From Pseudomonas sp. PIC25 (GTDB lineage Bacteria; Pseudomonadota; Gammaproteobacteria; Pseudomonadales; Pseudomonadaceae): a DNA stretch of 64,000 nucleotides. The stretch is taken from positions 18,554 through 82,553 of the forward strand of contig NZ_MUJY01000190.1 of NCBI RefSeq assembly GCF_002286785.1. Reading direction: 5' to 3'. Positions 61,501 to 64,000 of the stretch are shown piece by piece. The notes beneath the pieces were generated by a model, which searched no databases, was not told the DNA's origin, and worked only from the letters and a program-made list of their open reading frames with translations. The position numbers and the translations under genes were made by a program. How positions within the stretch are numbered: position 1 is the first letter of the stretch; each line of letters begins with the position of its first letter.

Positions 61501-62127
61501 GCCCACAGCGCGAGCGACGTGGCAATCGCCGACTTCCGCGAGTTCTTCAAGGCCCAGGGGGTCGCCGACAGCTTCTTCGACCGCTACCTGAAGCCCTTCG
61601 TCAGTGGCAGCGCCGGCGAATATCAACTGCGCCGCGTCGACGGCCGCGGCCTGCCGCTGTCGCGCGAGTTCCTCGCCCAGATGAGCCACGCGCAGACCAT
61701 CCGCCGCAGCTTCTTCGCCGAGAACCCGAACGAGCCGCTGGTGCTGTTCAAGCTGGAACCCTACTCGCTGGACTCCAGCCTCGGCCGCGCCGACTTCCGC
61801 TTCGGCGACCAGCAACTGGAATACCGTCACGGCCCCATCGTGCAGACCGCGTTCCGCTGGCCCGCCGAAGGCAGCGACGGGCGCACCAGCCTGGTGGTGG
61901 AAGAACTGGGCGGACGCAAGGTGGGCATCGAGAAGAACACCGGCCCCTGGTCGCTGTTCCGCCTGCTCGACCTGATGCAGGTGGACTACCACAGCGGTCG
62001 CGACGTGCTGATCCTCAAGGCAGACCTCGGCGGCCTGCGCGCCAACTACCTGCTGCACAGCCAGCGCTCGCCGAACCCGTTCGACATCGCCCTGCTGCGC
62101 GACTTCAAACTGCCGGCGACGCTCTGA
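58585..62127 (+). CDS. tssM: T6SS inner-membrane protein TssM (IcmF2)
   Basis: An 1180-residue membrane-complex protein. Two N-terminal membrane segments lie near residues 17-34 and 51-67 and a third near 455-472 (LYAGAFACLVLFGLFWANGF). The cytoplasmic NTPase domain has an intact Walker A GPAKSGKT at 138-145 and a VPVYLVISKADQLLGFDEF segment. The periplasmic IcmF/DUF1215-like part runs to the C-terminus. It spans the periplasm with TssJ and TssL. Its stop overlaps the next ATG by 1 bp. Confidence 0.97.
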   Translation: MKDFFGKLAAFFRKTWVWSLCLLLVLSLLIWFVGPLFAVNDYKFWESPTSRLLTIAALCLAWGLFIVFSSWRATRRKQAEASDEEAQERQRREGLITEEQSILTRRFKDALVTLRSSSLYRGRSERWRNELPWYLVIGPAKSGKTSLLDFSGLDFPLNRGASERLTKDVSGTRYADWYFADHAVLIDTAGRYLTQPDKQVDGRAWDTLLGLLRRRRARPLNGVLVNIPVEMLRHGTEAEQETLANQVRQRLQEIRQRLGADVPVYLVISKADQLLGFDEFFDQLSREESDQVLGVSFRKEQNGTDAGVVRQEFEELLRRLNSQVILRMHQERDTQRRGRILDFPHQLGKIGESLCLFIELAFSGNRYQQESQLRGFYLTTAPYLTKALDEETAALGDNLGGFATKALPMLRAGRARFINHLLSRVIFPEADLAGLDQKEVRRIDWGQRALYAGAFACLVLFGLFWANGFSANHDRLEQLRDIAQKLGRERQAIDPQDDALQTLKALDSSYAATQVFPPKADVSYLQRGGFYQGEQVDPTVHQAYRRQLEELLLTRVGRQLEAQIRANLNDRERLLGSLRAYLMLNLEERRDAGFLKEWLAADWSLRYAGNAVAQNGLNSHFDRLLGESFTPYPLNAPLVAQARQVLRSESLANVVYRMLRDQARSLPDYRLSQRLGPQGALFVGADYAIPGFYTQNGYQKFYVAQGADLVREILRDNWVLGEGDSLSANDLGRLMVEMEQLYFRDYANYWGEALSQLALEPIGNAAQGALQLTGLTAANSPLLQLLVEIRDNTRFAGLAEAADSAGEAAGALEGAKGKLGKAAKLASAAAEQAQAALAKNVPDTARKTLERRFEPLHRLLDDNGGASAELAPTLQALDALQLQLAGLAHASAPDQAAFELAKARMGGQRDAINQLRNSAARLPQPVGNWLGLLAEDSWMLVLNDAYHYLNQRYQSELYAFYKSSLRQRYPFSAHSASDVAIADFREFFKAQGVADSFFDRYLKPFVSGSAGEYQLRRVDGRGLPLSREFLAQMSHAQTIRRSFFAENPNEPLVLFKLEPYSLDSSLGRADFRFGDQQLEYRHGPIVQTAFRWPAEGSDGRTSLVVEELGGRKVGIEKNTGPWSLFRLLDLMQVDYHSGRDVLILKADLGGLRANYLLHSQRSPNPFDIALLRDFKLPATL

Positions 62128-62858
62128 TGGAAATCAGTGTCAGCCCCTGGCGCAGCGCTGCCCGCACGGACACCGGCAAGGTCCGTGCGGGCAACGAAGA
62201 CGCGTTCCTCGACCTGCCCGACCAGGGCCTGTGGGTGGTCGCCGACGGCATGGGGGGCCACCAGAACGGCGCCCTGGCCAGCCGGTTGATCGTCGAGAAC
62301 CTCGCCGAGCTGCCGGCCGATGGCGGATTGGAAGAGCGTGTCGGGCGGGTACGCCAGTGCCTGCACCACCTCAACCGCCGGCTCGGCCAGGAGCTCACGG
62401 TAACGGCCGAGCGCCCCGACCCGGTGATCGGCAGCACCGTGGTCGCCCTGCTGACGGACAACCAGCGCGCCGCCTGCATCTGGGCCGGCGACAGCCGCTG
62501 CTACCTCTGGCGGCGCGGCCGGCTCTACCAGCTCTCGCGCGACCACTCGCTGGTCCAGCAGTTGATCGACGAAAACCAGCTCAGCCCCGAAGAAGCGGCG
62601 CGCCATCCCGCCGCCCACGCGCTGACCCGCGCCGTGGGCGCCAGCGAGCATCTGGTGCTGGACATCCTCGAATTCGACACCTACCCCGGCGACACCCTGC
62701 TGCTGTGCAGCGACGGCCTCTACCAGAGCCTGTCGCCGGACGCCCTCGGCGCCGCCCTCAACCTGCCGTCCACCGGCATGGCTTTGCAGCGCCTGTTCGA
62801 CCTGGCGCTGGACGGCCCGGCCCGCGACAACCTCAGCGCGGTGGTGATCCGCCGATGA
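62127..62858 (+). CDS. stp1: PP2C-type Ser/Thr phosphatase of the T6SS (Stp1)
   Basis: A 243-residue metal-dependent phosphatase. Motifs are GKVRAGNEDAFL, WVVADGMGGHQNG, GDSRCYLWRRGRLYQLSRDHS, LLLCSDGLYQSL and DNLSAVVI, including the Asp residues that bind the metal pair. It should reverse threonine phosphorylation by the adjacent kinase, probably on Fha2. The start overlaps the tssM stop (TGATGG). A longer frame upstream is tssM read in another phase. Confidence 0.95.
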   Translation: MEISVSPWRSAARTDTGKVRAGNEDAFLDLPDQGLWVVADGMGGHQNGALASRLIVENLAELPADGGLEERVGRVRQCLHHLNRRLGQELTVTAERPDPVIGSTVVALLTDNQRAACIWAGDSRCYLWRRGRLYQLSRDHSLVQQLIDENQLSPEEAARHPAAHALTRAVGASEHLVLDILEFDTYPGDTLLLCSDGLYQSLSPDALGAALNLPSTGMALQRLFDLALDGPARDNLSAVVIRR

Positions 62859-62868
62859 GAGAACCCGG

Positions 62869-63870
62869 ATGAGCGATCCCTTGCTGGCTTCCGCGGAAGC
62901 CTCCGACCTGACCTACTTCGCCTTCGCCGCCAGCGCCGTCGACAAACCGGTCGCACGGGCGGAGCCAGAGACGACCCGCACCGCCCCCGGCGAACTGCCG
63001 GAGGTGCTCGGCGGGCGCTACCGCATCGAGCGCCTGCTCGGCGTCGGCGGCATGGGCGCGGTGTATCGCGCACGCGACCTGCTGCGCGAGCAGTTCGGCG
63101 ACCCGGAGCCCTACGTGGCGCTGAAAACCCTCAGCGAAGACTTCGCCGAATACCCCGACGCCAACGCCCTGCTCTACAGCGAATTCGCCCTCACCGCACG
63201 GCTCAGCCATCGGCATGTGGTGCGCCTGTTCGGCTTCGAGGTGGACACCGCTTGCCAGCGCGCCTTCATCACTCTCGAGCTGCTCAAGGGCCCCACCCTC
63301 GACCAGTTGCTCAGCGAGCGCACCGGTGGCCTGCCCTGGCAGGAGCTGAGCGAGATCGTCATCCCGCTGCTGGAGGCCCTGGCCTACTCCCACAGCCTCG
63401 GCGTGCTGCACGGCGATCTCAAACCCAGCAATGTGATGCTCGCCGCCGACGGCCTGCGGCTGTTCGACTATGGTCTCGGCCAGCCGCTCGACGGCGTACT
63501 GCCCGGCTTGCCGCGCCTGTGCCGCAGCCGCTTCGCCGCCTGGACGCCACGCTATGCCGCCCTGGAATTGCTGGAAGGCGCGCCGCTCACTGCCGCCGCC
63601 GACGTCTACGCACTGGCCTGCGTGATCTACGAACTGAGCAGCGGCAGCCACCCGTTCCGCCGCCTCAGTGCCAAGCAGGCCAAGGCGATGGAACTGGACC
63701 GCGAACTGCAACGCCCGGCGAACCTGCCGGCGCACTGCTGGCCGGCGCTGCGCACCGCCCTGGCGTTCGACGAAGCCCGGCGCGACATCGACGCCGCCGG
63801 CCTGCTGGAAGCTTTCCGACGCCCCGCACCGGGGCTGCTGCAGCGGTTGCTGCGGCGTACCAATGGATGA
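62869..63870 (+). CDS. stk1: Ser/Thr protein kinase of the T6SS (Stk1)
   Basis: A 333-residue kinase. The Gly-rich loop LGVGGMGAVYRARD is near 57-70, the catalytic Lys86 is in YVALKTL, the catalytic loop HGDLKPSN is at 181-188, and the metal-binding DYG is at 200-202. HGD in place of HRD makes it a non-RD kinase, and DYG replaces DFG. There is no membrane segment, unlike PpkA of the H1 system. It probably phosphorylates Fha2 to control T6SS assembly. It lies 10 bp after stp1. Confidence 0.93.
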   Translation: MSDPLLASAEASDLTYFAFAASAVDKPVARAEPETTRTAPGELPEVLGGRYRIERLLGVGGMGAVYRARDLLREQFGDPEPYVALKTLSEDFAEYPDANALLYSEFALTARLSHRHVVRLFGFEVDTACQRAFITLELLKGPTLDQLLSERTGGLPWQELSEIVIPLLEALAYSHSLGVLHGDLKPSNVMLAADGLRLFDYGLGQPLDGVLPGLPRLCRSRFAAWTPRYAALELLEGAPLTAAADVYALACVIYELSSGSHPFRRLSAKQAKAMELDRELQRPANLPAHCWPALRTALAFDEARRDIDAAGLLEAFRRPAPGLLQRLLRRTNG

Positions 63871-63891
63871 GACGAGGACAAGGAAACCGCC

Positions 63892-64000
63892 ATGTTCAAT
63901 CCCGCCAACGAAACCCACTTCAGCCTCGCCATCGACGGCCTCGAACACGACCTGCAAGTGCTCGAATTCCGGGGCAAGGAGGCCATCAGTACGCCCTACC
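63892..64000 (+). CDS. vgrG: VgrG spike protein (TssI), 5' end only
   Basis: The window ends after 36 codons. MFNPANETHFSLAIDGLEHD and LQVLEFRGKEAISTPY match the VgrG N-terminus, where the gp27-like domain begins. AAGGA lies 8-9 nt upstream of the ATG. A vgrG directly after stk suggests the cluster carries its own spike and perhaps a further effector beyond the window. Confidence 0.85.
   Translation, partial: MFNPANETHFSLAIDGLEHDLQVLEFRGKEAISTPY

Noticed and set aside
60375..62126. Upstream extension of the stp1 frame, suggesting an 827-residue protein
   Set aside because: It overlaps tssM entirely and is Arg/Pro-rich shadow sequence. The phosphatase begins at 62127.

Overview
The window is chromosomal DNA from a Pseudomonas of the P. 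aeruginosa lineage. Coding DNA is GC-rich with strongly GC-biased third positions. Three features point to this group: long PstC and PstA proteins with extra periplasmic domains, Pseudomonas-type REP sequences, and a type VI secretion locus in the exact gene order of the P. aeruginosa H2-T6SS (tssA-B-C-E, F, G, clpV, sfa, orfX, fha, tssJ-K-L-M, stp, stk). The species cannot be named from the sequence alone.

Layout. (1) 1-7.9 kb, minus strand: phosphate regulon operon pstS-pstC-pstA-pstB-phoU, then a response regulator cut by the window edge. A four-unit Pho box precedes pstS and a second Pho box lies immediately before pstC. (2) 8.0-12.0 kb: a YciA-like thioesterase and a TRAP transporter of the keto-acid type, with the binding-protein gene divergent from the two permease genes. 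(3) 12.0-34.4 kb: a type II secretion island. It holds gspAB; a VpsR-like enhancer-binding regulator; a cyclic-di-GMP-I riboswitch upstream of a secreted M11-type metalloprotease; a secreted DUF11-repeat protein with a decayed paralogue beside it; and an Xps-like operon gspE-F-G-H-I-J-K-L-M-N-D. (4) 34.8-39.2 kb: a split MacAB-like exporter (adaptor, ATPase, two FtsX-type permeases). (5) 39.5-40.4 kb: a hexose-phosphate mutarotase. (6) 40.9-64 kb, plus strand: the H2-like T6SS, ending inside a vgrG.

Two parts look most novel. In the T2SS island, a c-di-GMP aptamer controls a metalloprotease leader whose Shine-Dalgarno can be sequestered. Nearby are a regulator of a family known to bind c-di-GMP and the T2SS that probably exports the protease. 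This suggests a signal-to-secretion module. In the T6SS, the otherwise conserved operon is interrupted between tssE and tssF by a 2.7-kb AT-richer cargo. The cargo holds a PAAR protein with a C-terminal extension, a candidate papain-like cysteine peptidase effector (C77, H173/H174), and a run of small membrane proteins that may be immunity genes. One of these is frameshifted and related to another. The composition change falls inside the PAAR gene, as expected for cargo exchange behind a conserved PAAR domain.

Two MITE-like palindromic elements with a shared core, several REP-type repeats and intra-operon stem-loop repeats in pst are also present. I saw no tRNA, rRNA, CRISPR array or intact insertion sequence.
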